A stretch of DNA of 64,000 nucleotides from Mucilaginibacter pallidiroseus (GCF_007846085.1 NZ_VOEJ01000011.1:1-64000); one strand, 5' to 3'. Shown: positions 36,194-45,124, counted from the stretch's first letter. Program-made: numbers and translations. The notes: generated from the sequence alone by a model not told the origin.

Positions 36194-37927
36194 ATGAAGA
36201 AACGACTGGTAATTATCGGCGGTGGCTTTTCAGGATTCTGGAGTGCACTAAGTGCAGTGAGGCAAAGCCGAAAAATCAATAAAAGAGATGAGGTCGAGAT
36301 AGCGATTATCCATCCGGATGAACCCTTTATCGCTGGACCCCGTCTTTATAAAACTTCCCCACACGGGCTGAGTGTAGAACTGTTGAGATATACTGTTCCG
36401 CTCGGTATTACCCTGATAACAGGGAGGGTAGAGAAAATATCACCTGAAACCAATGAAATATCGGTGGTCACCATCGACAGTACATCATCGGTAAGCTATG
36501 ATTACCTTGTTCTTTCGACCGGCAGTGTTCTTAAAAGATCAGATGTATCGGGTATTGAACATACGTTCAACGTTGAATCGTTTGATGCTGCCCGGAAACT
36601 GGAGCAACACCTGGAAAAGCTGGCCAGGGAGCAATTCCGCGGTAAGGGGGCGACAACGCTCGTTGTTGTCGGATCCGGGCAGACCGGGCTCGAAATCTTG
36701 TTGACGATCGTGGAAAAGGCAAACAGTATTGCCAAACGCATCGTCGGTTTGCCCCCGCCTTTCAAAGCGATAAATATTGAAAAGCTTCCTGATATCGCCA
36801 GCAGCTACTCAGCTGAAGGGCAGGATTACATTCGAAAAGCCATAGAATTTCAGAATATAGAAGTATTCACCGGGACGGAAGTCACCTCTGTGGATCCTGG
36901 ATCGATCAGGCTAAGCAGCGGTGATGTTATTGCTACGAAAACTGTGATCTGGGCTGCCGGTATGGAAGCCAGTTCCCTCACATCTCAGTTCAGCGGAGAA
37001 CGTGATAAACTTAACCGGCTGAAAGTAGATGCATATCTGAAATTACCGGAATATAGGAATGTTATTCTCAGCGGAGATGTTGCAACCATAGATACCGGGA
37101 ACGGTGAAACCTTTCTCATGGCGACTCAATACAGCAATTTTGAGGGCCGCTGGGCAGGCCATAATGCAATCAATGATCTCTTTGATCTTCCACTGAAAGA
37201 GTACAGTCAGACTGAACTGATCACCTGCTTTGATCTCGGTGAAAACAATCGTTTGTTGACCGTGGACCGTGATCACAAAGTGGAATTAACAGGAAGAGAG
37301 GCTCATGATATTAAAGTGTATCTTAATACGAGACTGATGTACCCGCCCGCAGACGCTGAAGATGCAGTCAAGGCATCTTATCCTGAAAGCCCGAAGCTGG
37401 ATAAAATAAAAGAAACTTACAAGTGTTCATCGCAAATTAATAATAAACAGCATTTTCAATCAAACAAATTTCTAATGAAAAAAAAAGACTACGCACAACT
37501 GTTACTCCGCTTATCGATCGGACTCGGATTTTTATCCGCTGTAATGGACAGGATAGGCTGGCTGGGCGCCCCCGGCGGTCAGAACATCAACTGGGGAAAC
37601 TGGCAGAACTTTATTGCATATACGCAGATGCTTATGCCATGGTCACCTGCAGATCTGACTAAAATTCTCGGGCTGATCGCAACAATCGGTGAGGCGGTAT
37701 TTGGGCTGCTCCTTATACTCGGATATAAAACAAAATGGAATGCAATGGGAGCCTGCCTGCTCACCCTGATATTTATCATCTGTATGGTTTTCACAGCAGG
37801 TACTAAAGCTGTATTCAATTACTCGGTTCCTTCAGTTTGCGCCGGCGCTTTTCTGCTGTCGGCGTTTAATGAATTTCGTTGGAGCATAGATAATATTTAC
37901 AGGGAAAGCGACAGTATCCTCAGATAA
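36194..37927 (+). CDS. NDH-2-like FAD oxidoreductase fused to a DoxX membrane domain
   Basis: 577 residues from the ATG at 36194 (GTG at 36185 possible). Residues 1 to ~420 are a two-dinucleotide-binding flavoprotein: VIIGGGFSGFWSA for FAD, TLVVVGSGQTGLEIL for NAD(P)H, IWAAGM, and ILSGDVA near the end. It belongs to the type II NADH dehydrogenase/sulfide-quinone reductase-like group. A ~20-residue linker follows, then ~145 residues of DoxX with four membrane helices, closely like the free DoxX at 54493-54933. There is a plausible internal start (ATG AAA AAA, ~37476) for a separate DoxX, so the fusion could come from loss of a stop. Likely a membrane-bound quinone reductase. Followed 82 bp on by a classical NDH-2. 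Confidence 0.88.
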   Translation: MKKRLVIIGGGFSGFWSALSAVRQSRKINKRDEVEIAIIHPDEPFIAGPRLYKTSPHGLSVELLRYTVPLGITLITGRVEKISPETNEISVVTIDSTSSVSYDYLVLSTGSVLKRSDVSGIEHTFNVESFDAARKLEQHLEKLAREQFRGKGATTLVVVGSGQTGLEILLTIVEKANSIAKRIVGLPPPFKAINIEKLPDIASSYSAEGQDYIRKAIEFQNIEVFTGTEVTSVDPGSIRLSSGDVIATKTVIWAAGMEASSLTSQFSGERDKLNRLKVDAYLKLPEYRNVILSGDVATIDTGNGETFLMATQYSNFEGRWAGHNAINDLFDLPLKEYSQTELITCFDLGENNRLLTVDRDHKVELTGREAHDIKVYLNTRLMYPPADAEDAVKASYPESPKLDKIKETYKCSSQINNKQHFQSNKFLMKKKDYAQLLLRLSIGLGFLSAVMDRIGWLGAPGGQNINWGNWQNFIAYTQMLMPWSPADLTKILGLIATIGEAVFGLLLILGYKTKWNAMGACLLTLIFIICMVFTAGTKAVFNYSVPSVCAGAFLLSAFNEFRWSIDNIYRESDSILR

Positions 37928-38009
37928 AAGCTTACTTTTTATTTAATGATTTCAGAAAGTCTGCTTAAAAATATATTTCCCGGCAGACTGATGAGTTTCG
38001 GAAAATTTT

Positions 38010-39296
38010 ATGAAAATGAATAAAACGTTTTTATCGAAGAAAAAAGTAGTGATCGTCGGCGGTGGTTTTGCAGGCCTTAATCTGGCAAAAAACCTGATCA
38101 CAGATAAGCGGTACAGCATAACGCTTGTTGACAGAAATAATTACAACTATTTTCCGCCGCTTCTTTATCAGGTGGCGACCTCTTTTCTTGACCCTTCCAG
38201 CATCAGTGCCCCATTCCGCAAACTATTTCGTAACCGTAGTCTTACATTTCGTCTGGCTGAAGTCTTACGTGTCGACCCGGAGGCAAAAAAGCTTTTCCTT
38301 AATAATGGTGATTTAACCTATGACATTCTTGTTTTTGCAGCTGGTGGGAGAGTCAATTTCTTCGGTAATGAAAATATCCGCAGGCACTCGATCCCGATGA
38401 AGACGATCGATGATGCGCTGCGTATGCGGAATGCAATGGTGCGGACAATGGAAGAAGCCAGCATTGCGACGAACCCTGACGAACGAAAAAAACTACTGAC
38501 AATCGTGATTGCCGGAGGCGGGCCCACAGGTGTTGAGGTCGCGGGAATGCTCGCTGAGATGAAGAAATATATCCTGCCCAAAGATTATCCGGAACTTAAG
38601 AATGAGCAGGTAACTTTATATATCATTGACGGAGGACCCGCTCTGCTTTTACCAATGAGTGAAAAGACCCACCATGAGGCTTACCGGATACTGTCAGAAA
38701 GAGGTGTTACTATTAAACTGATATCCAGGGTGAAAGACTATGACGGAGAAAGAATCCTCCTGGATGACGGGACGGTTATAGAAGCAAGAACTATGATCTG
38801 GGCCGCAGGTATAACCGCGAATACTTTCGATGGAATACCGGAAACAAGCCTTGGAATCGGAAGACGTATGCTTACCGATGCACTGGGCCGGGTGAAGGGT
38901 CTTCCTGATGTTTATGCGATAGGAGATACCGCACTTCATACCGATGATCCAAGATATCCCCATTGCCACCCGCAGGTGGCACAGCCCGCTATTCAAATGG
39001 GAAAAGCGTTGGCAATGAATCTCAGGGCGCTTGCCCGTGAGCAGCCGGTTAAGCCTTTTGTATATTTTGACAAAGGAGATATGGCTATCATCGGGCGTAC
39101 CCGGGCGGTTGTGGATCTTTTCAGGCATAAACTGCATATCCGTGGACTTGCAGGCCTTTTCATATGGTTGTTTATTCATCTGATGTCGCTCGTCAGTTTC
39201 AGAAATAAGTTTATAACCCTGTATGACTGGACAACAGCCTATCTGTCTAAAGACAGGGCGCTGAGAATGATCTTCCGTACTGAGAAAACGGAGTGA
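38010..39296 (+). CDS. ndh: Type II NADH:quinone oxidoreductase (NDH-2)
   Basis: 428 residues, normal for NDH-2. The FAD motif KVVIVGGGFAGLNLAKNL opens the protein. The NADH site VIAGGGPTGVEVAGMLAEM is near residue 170. The family's MIWAAGI and the YAIGDTA ending (~305) are present, and the C-terminal amphipathic helix region (LFIWLFIHLMSLVSFRNKFI) should attach it to the inner membrane face. It passes electrons from NADH to menaquinone without proton pumping, which fits an adjacent high-affinity oxidase. Probably in one unit with the NDH-2/DoxX fusion gene. Confidence 0.93.
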   Translation: MKMNKTFLSKKKVVIVGGGFAGLNLAKNLITDKRYSITLVDRNNYNYFPPLLYQVATSFLDPSSISAPFRKLFRNRSLTFRLAEVLRVDPEAKKLFLNNGDLTYDILVFAAGGRVNFFGNENIRRHSIPMKTIDDALRMRNAMVRTMEEASIATNPDERKKLLTIVIAGGGPTGVEVAGMLAEMKKYILPKDYPELKNEQVTLYIIDGGPALLLPMSEKTHHEAYRILSERGVTIKLISRVKDYDGERILLDDGTVIEARTMIWAAGITANTFDGIPETSLGIGRRMLTDALGRVKGLPDVYAIGDTALHTDDPRYPHCHPQVAQPAIQMGKALAMNLRALAREQPVKPFVYFDKGDMAIIGRTRAVVDLFRHKLHIRGLAGLFIWLFIHLMSLVSFRNKFITLYDWTTAYLSKDRALRMIFRTEKTE

Positions 39297-39884
39297 GAGG
39301 GACGACCTCATCCAAACCAGATCCGGTCACTTTAAGCATTCCTGAAAAATAGTTAACTCAACAGATTACTGTGAAGAGGTAGAAAGCAGATCTTTAGGAA
39401 TACTGCGTTGGGGTCCTTCAAGAAAATGAAACACAGCCAGAATGTATGCGTTTTTAAAAGCGCATGAATTATCCTTTAATGATCATTCGCGTTTTTACCT
39501 GTTGAAAAGCAGGTATAATGTTGAATACGTAAGACAGGGAAACGTTTAGATAATCAATCCTGTCAGGTTAGATAATGTTTGGCGTTCAGGAGGTTCAGTG
39601 GTGCTGGTAACATTTAATATGACCCAAAACAAGATAGGATATTGCTTTTTTAGATTTCAGGATGTAATATAGCTTTTTTGAAAAGTCTGCAATTGAAAAA
39701 GCAGACTTTTTATTTCCCTACTGCTCGCTTAGTTTAAACTGGTTTCCACTAAAAAAGTTCTTATTTTAAGGCCAGTCAAACCAATGCCGGATTACTTCAC
39801 GACCGTTGAATTTTGTAAATTGAAATTACAGTTTGCCCGTTAAAATTCCTGTGGGCGATTACGATCCCGGTGTGTATCAGTTAA
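39297..39884. other. Long gap between NDH-2 and the orphan kinase, with hairpins
   Basis: No protein frame is supported in these 588 bases. It holds a short inverted repeat ATGCG...CGCAT (39443-39464), TACCTG...CAGGTA (39496-39515) and a strong bidirectional terminator at 39681-39713. Because that terminator lies ~385 bp past the NDH-2 stop, a small RNA or long 3' UTR could end here; nothing more can be said. Confidence 0.4.
39681..39713. terminator. Bidirectional intrinsic terminator
   Basis: Stem AAAAGTCTGC / GCAGACTTTT with a 10-base loop, flanked by a T-rich run on both strands. It serves the kinase gene (minus) and anything transcribed through the gap on the plus strand. Confidence 0.85.
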
Positions 39885-40748
39885 CTATCCGTTTTCAGAT
39901 CCCCCGTCGGTAGCCGGTAGACTGAAGTAAAATTCTGAACCTTGCCCGCATATGCTCCGAACACCTACCTTTCCTCTATGCTGACCAATAATCTCACTGA
40001 CGACAAAAAGACCATAGCCGTTTCCTTCAGTATTCTCAACACCTGCCGTCCTGATACGGTAAAACCGCTGAAATATTTTTTCCGTTAAGCCTGCTTCAAT
40101 GCCTGTGCCGAAATCCTTAACCGTCACAGTGACGGCCTCAGGCGTGGTTTTGCAATTGATCAGCACTTTTTTGCTCCCGCATGAATATTTCACAGCGTTG
40201 CTCAGATAGTTATTCACCACCTGCTTGATCTTGTGTCTTTCTGCTTTGACCCACGCAGTTTTTACACCCAGTACATCGAAATTGTAACCGGGATACAGCA
40301 GTACAGCTTCGCCGATTGTTTCTGTGATCAGCAGAACCATATCAAATCTGTATGGCACCATCCCCGCGTCAGATAACGGGCAGTCGAAGCCTTTTGCAAA
40401 ATCGTCAGTAATTTTCGTAATGGTGTCTATCTGTTCAGTAGCCCTGTTTATAAAGTATCGCAACTGATCCGTATGTTGATCGGGCAGCCGCTGGGCCATC
40501 TGAAGGTAGAGTTTTGCGAGACATAAGGGTGTTTTGATCTCATGCCCAAGCAATTTCATCGTCTCTGTCCGGTCTTGCTCCGCCGGGCCGGTTCCCGGTA
40601 CTGATTCGCCGGGAGGGACAAGAGACGGGGTCGCGGCCTGGTTAACATTCAAATCCCGGACCGTATGATCAGCTTTAGATTCCTGCATTTCAGTATTTGT
40701 TAAATGTTTCGATGTACCGGGGAAAAAGATATAACTCTCCACCGTCAC
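39885..40748 (-). CDS. Orphan histidine kinase without an obvious sensor domain
   Basis: 287 residues from the ATG at 40748; an internal ATG at 40688 is possible. The first ~60 residues are low-complexity. HisKA has the phospho-His in MKLLGHEIKTPLCLAKL (H69). HATPase_c has N box QVVNNYLSNAVKY, G1 FGTGIE, and GNGYGLFVV. No membrane segment, PAS or receiver domain is seen, so it is soluble and probably reads an intracellular signal or another protein. It is divergent from the oxidase operon and has the best sigma-54 promoter in the window, so it is placed in the same regulon. Confidence 0.88.
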   Translation of the reverse strand: MTVESYIFFPGTSKHLTNTEMQESKADHTVRDLNVNQAATPSLVPPGESVPGTGPAEQDRTETMKLLGHEIKTPLCLAKLYLQMAQRLPDQHTDQLRYFINRATEQIDTITKITDDFAKGFDCPLSDAGMVPYRFDMVLLITETIGEAVLLYPGYNFDVLGVKTAWVKAERHKIKQVVNNYLSNAVKYSCGSKKVLINCKTTPEAVTVTVKDFGTGIEAGLTEKIFQRFYRIRTAGVENTEGNGYGLFVVSEIIGQHRGKVGVRSICGQGSEFYFSLPATDGGSENG

Positions 40749-40801
40749 TCAGAAATGTCTTTTTAGTGTTCCTCCGGATCCTTACCGGCACAATGCGTTT
40801 T

Positions 40802-40816
40802 GCAAGTCAGGTGCCA
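40802..40816 (-). promoter_or_regulatory. Perfect sigma-54 (-24/-12) promoter of the orphan kinase
   Basis: On the minus strand TGGCAC-CTGAC-TTGCA (40816-40802) matches the sigma-54 consensus TGGCAC-N5-TTGCA exactly. The predicted start is near 40791, leaving a ~43-base leader to the ATG at 40748. Weak dyads lie at 40851-40860 and 40874-40883, and stronger ones at 40990-41003 and 41030-41043, shared with the oxidase operon. Confidence 0.8.
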
Positions 40817-40989
40817 TAAATTTAAATAACTGTTTATCAATGTTCTATGGATAAATATCGAGCATATTAGAGACTTTATATCGTTTTTATCCGATAAGGT
40901 GGCGTCCAGATGCCACTTTTCGTTCAGCTCCGGGATAATTTATAAGCTGTGTGATGTTCCTGCAAGCCATATTTCTGGAAATTCGGGGA

Positions 40990-41043
40990 CACGCTATTTC
41001 GCGTGTTGAACGTCGCTAAAACGCGTAATTCCGAAATATCGGA
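40990..41043. promoter_or_regulatory. Two activator dyads between the orphan kinase and the oxidase operon
   Basis: CACGCTATTTCGCG (40990-41003, reverse orientation, 12 of 14 to CACGAAATATCGTG) and TCCGAAATATCGGA (41030-41043, perfect 10-base core). They are ~127 and ~87 bp upstream of the predicted oxidase transcription start and 205-245 bp from the kinase promoter, both within looping range. Confidence 0.55.
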
Positions 41044-41098
41044 GTTAGGTAAATCGTGAGTGTTTTTTAAATATTTGATATTCAGGTTTTTGAATCGT

Positions 41099-41113
41099 TG
41101 GCACGTAAGTCGA
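41099..41113 (+). promoter_or_regulatory. Candidate sigma-54 promoter of the oxidase operon
   Basis: TTGGCACG at the -24 position is a perfect match, but the -12 (TCGA at 41110-41113) is poor. Predicted start near 41124; leader ~113 bases to the ATG at 41237. Confidence 0.4.
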
Positions 41114-41236
41114 TAACCCCGGTATTGTCATCCAAGTACTCCGGCTATTGTGGAAACTGCAGGAAATGATACCAGGTTTGAAAAAGTGGCAGAAAGTATG
41201 ACCAGTTCAGTTGAAAGGTAATATATCAGAAAAACG

Positions 41237-43375
41237 ATGAAAATAAATAAACTCTTCATTACAGCTTTGACCGGGATGATCAGCACTTCCGCAGCATTTG
41301 CCGTAACGGACGGTAATTCCGGCAATTCCGGACACGAAATCAGCAAGGTCGTTTCGGGACTGGCAATGGGCTCGGGGATCTTTATAATGCTTCTCCTGCT
41401 GCTCTGGCTTTACCGCCTGTCTGTTAAACTCAGAGTAGAAGCAAAAGACAGGAAGAGTGATCAGAAACGCTGGAGGCAGCAACAGCTATCGGCACTGAAC
41501 AGAAAGGATCTGAGTCACGTGTTGACGCACAAGGCTGCTTTACGGAAAAGGACAGGGAATAATGCCGGCATTGTAATGGCGATCATCTTCATGAGTTTGC
41601 TGACCGCACCTGTTAAGGCTGAAACTGAACCAGTCCCTGAACTTCTTGTGAAAAGCCCCGGAATGATCATCACTGTCACACTGATCCTTCTGCCGCTCAT
41701 GATTGCGGTATGGTATACCGGCATTAAAATTTCCCGTCTGATCAGGCGCATACAATTCCGGCGCATCGAAAACGAAACAGCGGATCTGCTCACAACAGCG
41801 GATGCGGATCCTGAATTCTACCAACAGCTCCTGGAACGAAAGGCTTCACTTGATTTTAAATTATCTGATGAAGAACTTGGCAGCACCGTATTTCCCGCCG
41901 ATCAGAAGGGTTTATTACATAATATTGCGGAGGTCGATTCCCCCCGCTTCCTAGCTGCGAAAAGGAAGGCATCGGTTCCCCATGACCTGGATAAAGCCCT
42001 TGTGAAGGTGGTCCTCTGGTACCTGGTTTCAGCAACTGCCTGGCTGGTGCTCGGAACATCAGTCGGAGAATATCTCGGAATTAAATTTGTTGCCCCTGAT
42101 GCAGATCACGTCAGCTGGCTCAGTTTCGGACGCTTGCGTCCCGTGCATACGAATATGGTTTTCTGGGGCTGGTCTTCGCTGGCCATGCTCGGCCTTGGTT
42201 ATTACGTCGTACCCCGGGTGAGCAATACTGTCGTATTCAGTATCCGTCTGGCGTACTGGTCACTTATCCTTGTTAACAGTGCTGTCCTCGGTGGTTCGCT
42301 GACGCTCATGGCTGGTATCAATAACGGCGGCGGCGAATACCGTGAATATATCTGGCCGGTAATGGCTCTTTTCGGAGGGGGGATCTTTGTGACACTTTAT
42401 AATTATTACCGTACCATCGGCAAACGTACAACCACCGAAATCTATATTTCGAACTGGTACATCGTGGCGGCCATGATGTTTGTAATTGTAATCGTCCTGG
42501 TGGGATATATTCCCCAGTGGCAGAACGGACTCGGCGAAACCATAGTGCAGGGTTATTATATGCACCAGGCAGTGGGAATGTGGTTCATGCTTTTCAATCT
42601 GGGACTGATCTACTATTTTCTTCCCCAGCAGCTGAATACGCCGATTTATTCCTACAGCCTGGGAATCCTTGCCTTTTGGGCACAAATACTTTTCTACACG
42701 CTGATCGGCACACATCACTTTTTATTCAGTTCGATACCCTGGTGGCTGCAGACTGTTGCTATCGTCGGAAGTGTCGGTATGCTGATCCCGGTTTTTGCCG
42801 GAACGACCAATTTCCTAATGACTATGAAAGGTAACTTCCACAAGATCAGCCGGAGCTATACGCTGCCTTTTTATCTTGTTGGCATAATCTTCTACTTTAC
42901 CGGATCCATGCAGGGTACGGCGGAAGCTTTCAGGGAAACCAATCTTGTATGGCATTTTACCGATTTTACCACAGCCCACTCGCATATCACGATGTACGGC
43001 ATTATTGCATTTATGTTATGGGCTTTTATTTACACGCTGGTTCCGCGTCTAACAGGAAAAGAGCCCGGACAGCATTGGGTCGGGGCTCATTTCTGGCTTG
43101 CACTGGTTGGTCTGCTTTTTTATACCGTGCCGTTAATGATCGGCGGTACACTGAAAGGTATGGCCTGGCAATCCGGCAAACCTTTTATAGACAGCGTCGT
43201 ACTGATGGCCCCATACTGGCTTTGGAGGGCCATTGGAGGCTCTTTAATGTGGCTTTCGCACCTCGTTTTTTGCTGGAATATGTATACAATGACACTCCGC
43301 CGTTCAGAGGACGAGATCAGAAAAGAAGTCATGGACGCTCTTGGTGATCACCACATTATTTCAAATCCTGTCTAA
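41237..43375 (+). CDS. ccoN: Cbb3-type (C-family) cytochrome oxidase catalytic subunit with long N-terminal extension
   Basis: 712 residues; usual CcoN is ~470. The core starts near residue 255: low-spin haem His in GRLRPVHTNMVFWGW (~304), MHQAVGMWFM, THHFLFSSIPWW (CuB pair), and the ligands in HFTDFTTAHSHITMYG. The tyrosine six residues before the THH pair (FYTLIGTHH) is the one that crosslinks to a CuB His in C-family oxidases, so this is an oxygen reductase, not a NorB. The N-terminal ~250 residues hold two hydrophobic segments (a signal-like start and GIVMAIIFMSLL) and charged linkers, not part of standard CcoN. First gene of a seven-gene operon. Confidence 0.9.
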   Translation: MKINKLFITALTGMISTSAAFAVTDGNSGNSGHEISKVVSGLAMGSGIFIMLLLLLWLYRLSVKLRVEAKDRKSDQKRWRQQQLSALNRKDLSHVLTHKAALRKRTGNNAGIVMAIIFMSLLTAPVKAETEPVPELLVKSPGMIITVTLILLPLMIAVWYTGIKISRLIRRIQFRRIENETADLLTTADADPEFYQQLLERKASLDFKLSDEELGSTVFPADQKGLLHNIAEVDSPRFLAAKRKASVPHDLDKALVKVVLWYLVSATAWLVLGTSVGEYLGIKFVAPDADHVSWLSFGRLRPVHTNMVFWGWSSLAMLGLGYYVVPRVSNTVVFSIRLAYWSLILVNSAVLGGSLTLMAGINNGGGEYREYIWPVMALFGGGIFVTLYNYYRTIGKRTTTEIYISNWYIVAAMMFVIVIVLVGYIPQWQNGLGETIVQGYYMHQAVGMWFMLFNLGLIYYFLPQQLNTPIYSYSLGILAFWAQILFYTLIGTHHFLFSSIPWWLQTVAIVGSVGMLIPVFAGTTNFLMTMKGNFHKISRSYTLPFYLVGIIFYFTGSMQGTAEAFRETNLVWHFTDFTTAHSHITMYGIIAFMLWAFIYTLVPRLTGKEPGQHWVGAHFWLALVGLLFYTVPLMIGGTLKGMAWQSGKPFIDSVVLMAPYWLWRAIGGSLMWLSHLVFCWNMYTMTLRRSEDEIRKEVMDALGDHHIISNPV

Positions 43376-43386
43376 CAGAAAAAAAC

Positions 43387-44388
43387 ATGGACCTCTACTC
43401 AAATCATAAAAAACTCTATATGGCCGCACTTGGGTTTTTCCTGGTGCTCACGCTGTTCGTCGCCATTATGCCTGCACTCAGCAACCAGCAGATGACTGCC
43501 GTCCTGCCGGGATCGAGACCGCTGAACAATTTAGAAAAGGAAGGTAAAAATATATTTATTGCTGAAGGTTGTGTCGCCTGTCATACGCAACAGGTACGAA
43601 ACCTTGATATGGACAAAAACTGGGGCAGCCGTCCAAGTATAGCTGCGGACTATGCAGGTATCACAAGAACCGATATATGGCGAAATACGGCAACGCTGAT
43701 GGGCTCGGAAAGAACAGGACCCGACCTCACAAATGTCGGTAACCGTCAGTCTAGTGAAGACTGGCATTTGTTGCACCTGTACAATCCGCGCCTTGTCGTC
43801 AGTGCTTCAGTGATGCCATCGTATGAATGGCTCTTTGAGTTAAAAGAATATGCCTATCCGGAGGATAAGGTGCTGAGTATTCCCGGTGCGGGAAAAGAAG
43901 ACAGAAAGGTGGTGGCTTCACGTCAGGCTATGGCGCTGGTGGCGTATCTGCAGTCACTTAAACAGCAGAAGCTGCCTGACGGCAGAGCAGTTCCTGTCTT
44001 TCTCTATAATGAAGATGCTGTAAAAACTTCTGCAGCGACATCTTCCGCAAAAAGGGAAACTGGTTTGGATGGCGAAGCCCTCTATGCAAGCAACTGCTCG
44101 AGCTGTCATCAACCGAACGGACTGGGAATACCGGGAGCGTTTCCGTCGCTTAAAGGAAGTAACATCGTTCTGGATCCCGATCCACTTGTACAGGTCACTG
44201 TTATCATGAAAGGCTATGACGGAAGGGCCGGAGAAGGTTATGGTGCAATGCCTGCTGTTGGCACAAACAATAATCTTAAGCCGGAAGAGATCGCCGCGAT
44301 AATCAATCATGAACGCAGCAGCTGGGGGAATCAATCCAAACAGGTGACCGTCGAAGAAGTAAAGATGATCATCTCTTCTCTAAAATAA
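43387..44388 (+). CDS. ccoO: CcoO-type cytochrome c fused to a second cytochrome c domain
   Basis: 333 residues. An N-terminal membrane anchor (LYMAALGFFLVLTLFVAIMP) leads to the CcoO domain: haem site GCVACH (C62, C65, H66), THTQQVRN-like stretch, GPDLTNVGNR, LYNPRLVVSASVMPSYEWLF (Met ligand). After residue ~210 a class I cytochrome c follows with NCSSCH (~237-241) and a GAMPAVG Met-region. Standard CcoO has one haem and a separate diheme CcoP passes electrons to it; no ccoP lies in the operon, so the fused domain probably takes CcoP's place. 11 bp after ccoN. Confidence 0.9.
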   Translation: MDLYSNHKKLYMAALGFFLVLTLFVAIMPALSNQQMTAVLPGSRPLNNLEKEGKNIFIAEGCVACHTQQVRNLDMDKNWGSRPSIAADYAGITRTDIWRNTATLMGSERTGPDLTNVGNRQSSEDWHLLHLYNPRLVVSASVMPSYEWLFELKEYAYPEDKVLSIPGAGKEDRKVVASRQAMALVAYLQSLKQQKLPDGRAVPVFLYNEDAVKTSAATSSAKRETGLDGEALYASNCSSCHQPNGLGIPGAFPSLKGSNIVLDPDPLVQVTVIMKGYDGRAGEGYGAMPAVGTNNNLKPEEIAAIINHERSSWGNQSKQVTVEEVKMIISSLK

Positions 44389-44439
44389 AGAAATCTCCGG
44401 AATAACGTCCGTTTTTGAAAAAGACAAGTATCATGAATT

Positions 44440-44709
44440 ATGAGAAAATACATTTTTATACTATACACCATTTTAATTCAGGGAACTGCTTTCGCTTGTG
44501 AAGCCTGCAAAAAGCAACGTTCCCCGTTTAATGGCATCGCTCACGGCCGGGGACCCGAAAGCGACTGGGATTATCTGATTGTTGCATGTATGATAGCAGT
44601 TACGCTGTATGTTCTTTTTGCCACATTGAAATGCCTATTCAGACCCCTGGAGAAAAACAGGGCCCATATCAAGTACACGTTTATAGAACCGGACCCCTAT
44701 GGAAATTAA
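44440..44709 (+). CDS. Small membrane protein of the oxidase operon
   Basis: 89 residues. A signal peptide or N-terminal helix (FILYTILIQGTAFA) precedes CEACKKQR, then one membrane segment (YLIVACMIAVTLYVLFATL), then a charged tail. The two cysteines (CEAC) after the signal suggest periplasmic metal or thiol chemistry, perhaps cofactor insertion into the oxidase. Its 3' end overlaps the next gene by 11 bp. I do not recognise a family. Its place in the operon implies a role in assembly or as an accessory subunit. Confidence 0.75.
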   Translation: MRKYIFILYTILIQGTAFACEACKKQRSPFNGIAHGRGPESDWDYLIVACMIAVTLYVLFATLKCLFRPLEKNRAHIKYTFIEPDPYGN

Positions 44710-45106
44710 AAGCAGTGTTGTTCTTTATATTGACGATGACCCGCAGCCGGTCGGAGAATTCCCATGCCCCGTATCTTTCGAACTTGATACCCGGCGGCTG
44801 ACAGACGGAGAACATGTTCTGAAGATTATCGGCAAAGACTACCTCGGGAAAGAGGGCATCAGACTGATACCCTTCAATGTTCGGAACGGGCCCGCTATTG
44901 CCGTCGAGGGCATACGGAAAGATGAAACGGTGGAAGGGGTTTTACCACTCATGATCAACGCTTATAGCAAGGGTAATCAAAAAGTGTTTTTGCTACACGG
45001 CAGTGAGACGCCGCAAAGTATACCCTGGTGGATCGTTGCCGGCATTATCCTGTTTGCCGCATGGACGGTTTATTTTGTGATCACTTCATTTTCCGTCAAT
45101 CTATAG
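44699..45106 (+). CDS. Membrane-anchored beta-domain protein of the oxidase operon
   Basis: 135 residues. The N-terminal ~105 residues look like a beta-sandwich (SFELDTRRLTDGEHVLKIIGKDYLGKEGIRLIPFNVRNGPAIAVEG), followed by one C-terminal membrane helix (PWWIVAGIILFAAWTVYFVIT). No signal peptide, so the topology may be N-out with a tail anchor or N-in. It overlaps the previous small gene by 11 bp, which implies translational coupling. It is probably an oxidase accessory subunit. Not assigned to a named family. Confidence 0.75.
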   Translation: MEIKSSVVLYIDDDPQPVGEFPCPVSFELDTRRLTDGEHVLKIIGKDYLGKEGIRLIPFNVRNGPAIAVEGIRKDETVEGVLPLMINAYSKGNQKVFLLHGSETPQSIPWWIVAGIILFAAWTVYFVITSFSVNL

Positions 45107-45124
45107 CTAACAATAAAATCGAAA

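Noticed and set aside
40896..40920. GTGGC...GCCAC hairpin with TTTT as a terminator of an unseen gene
   Set aside because: No plus-strand gene ends nearby; it may be incidental in the oxidase control region.
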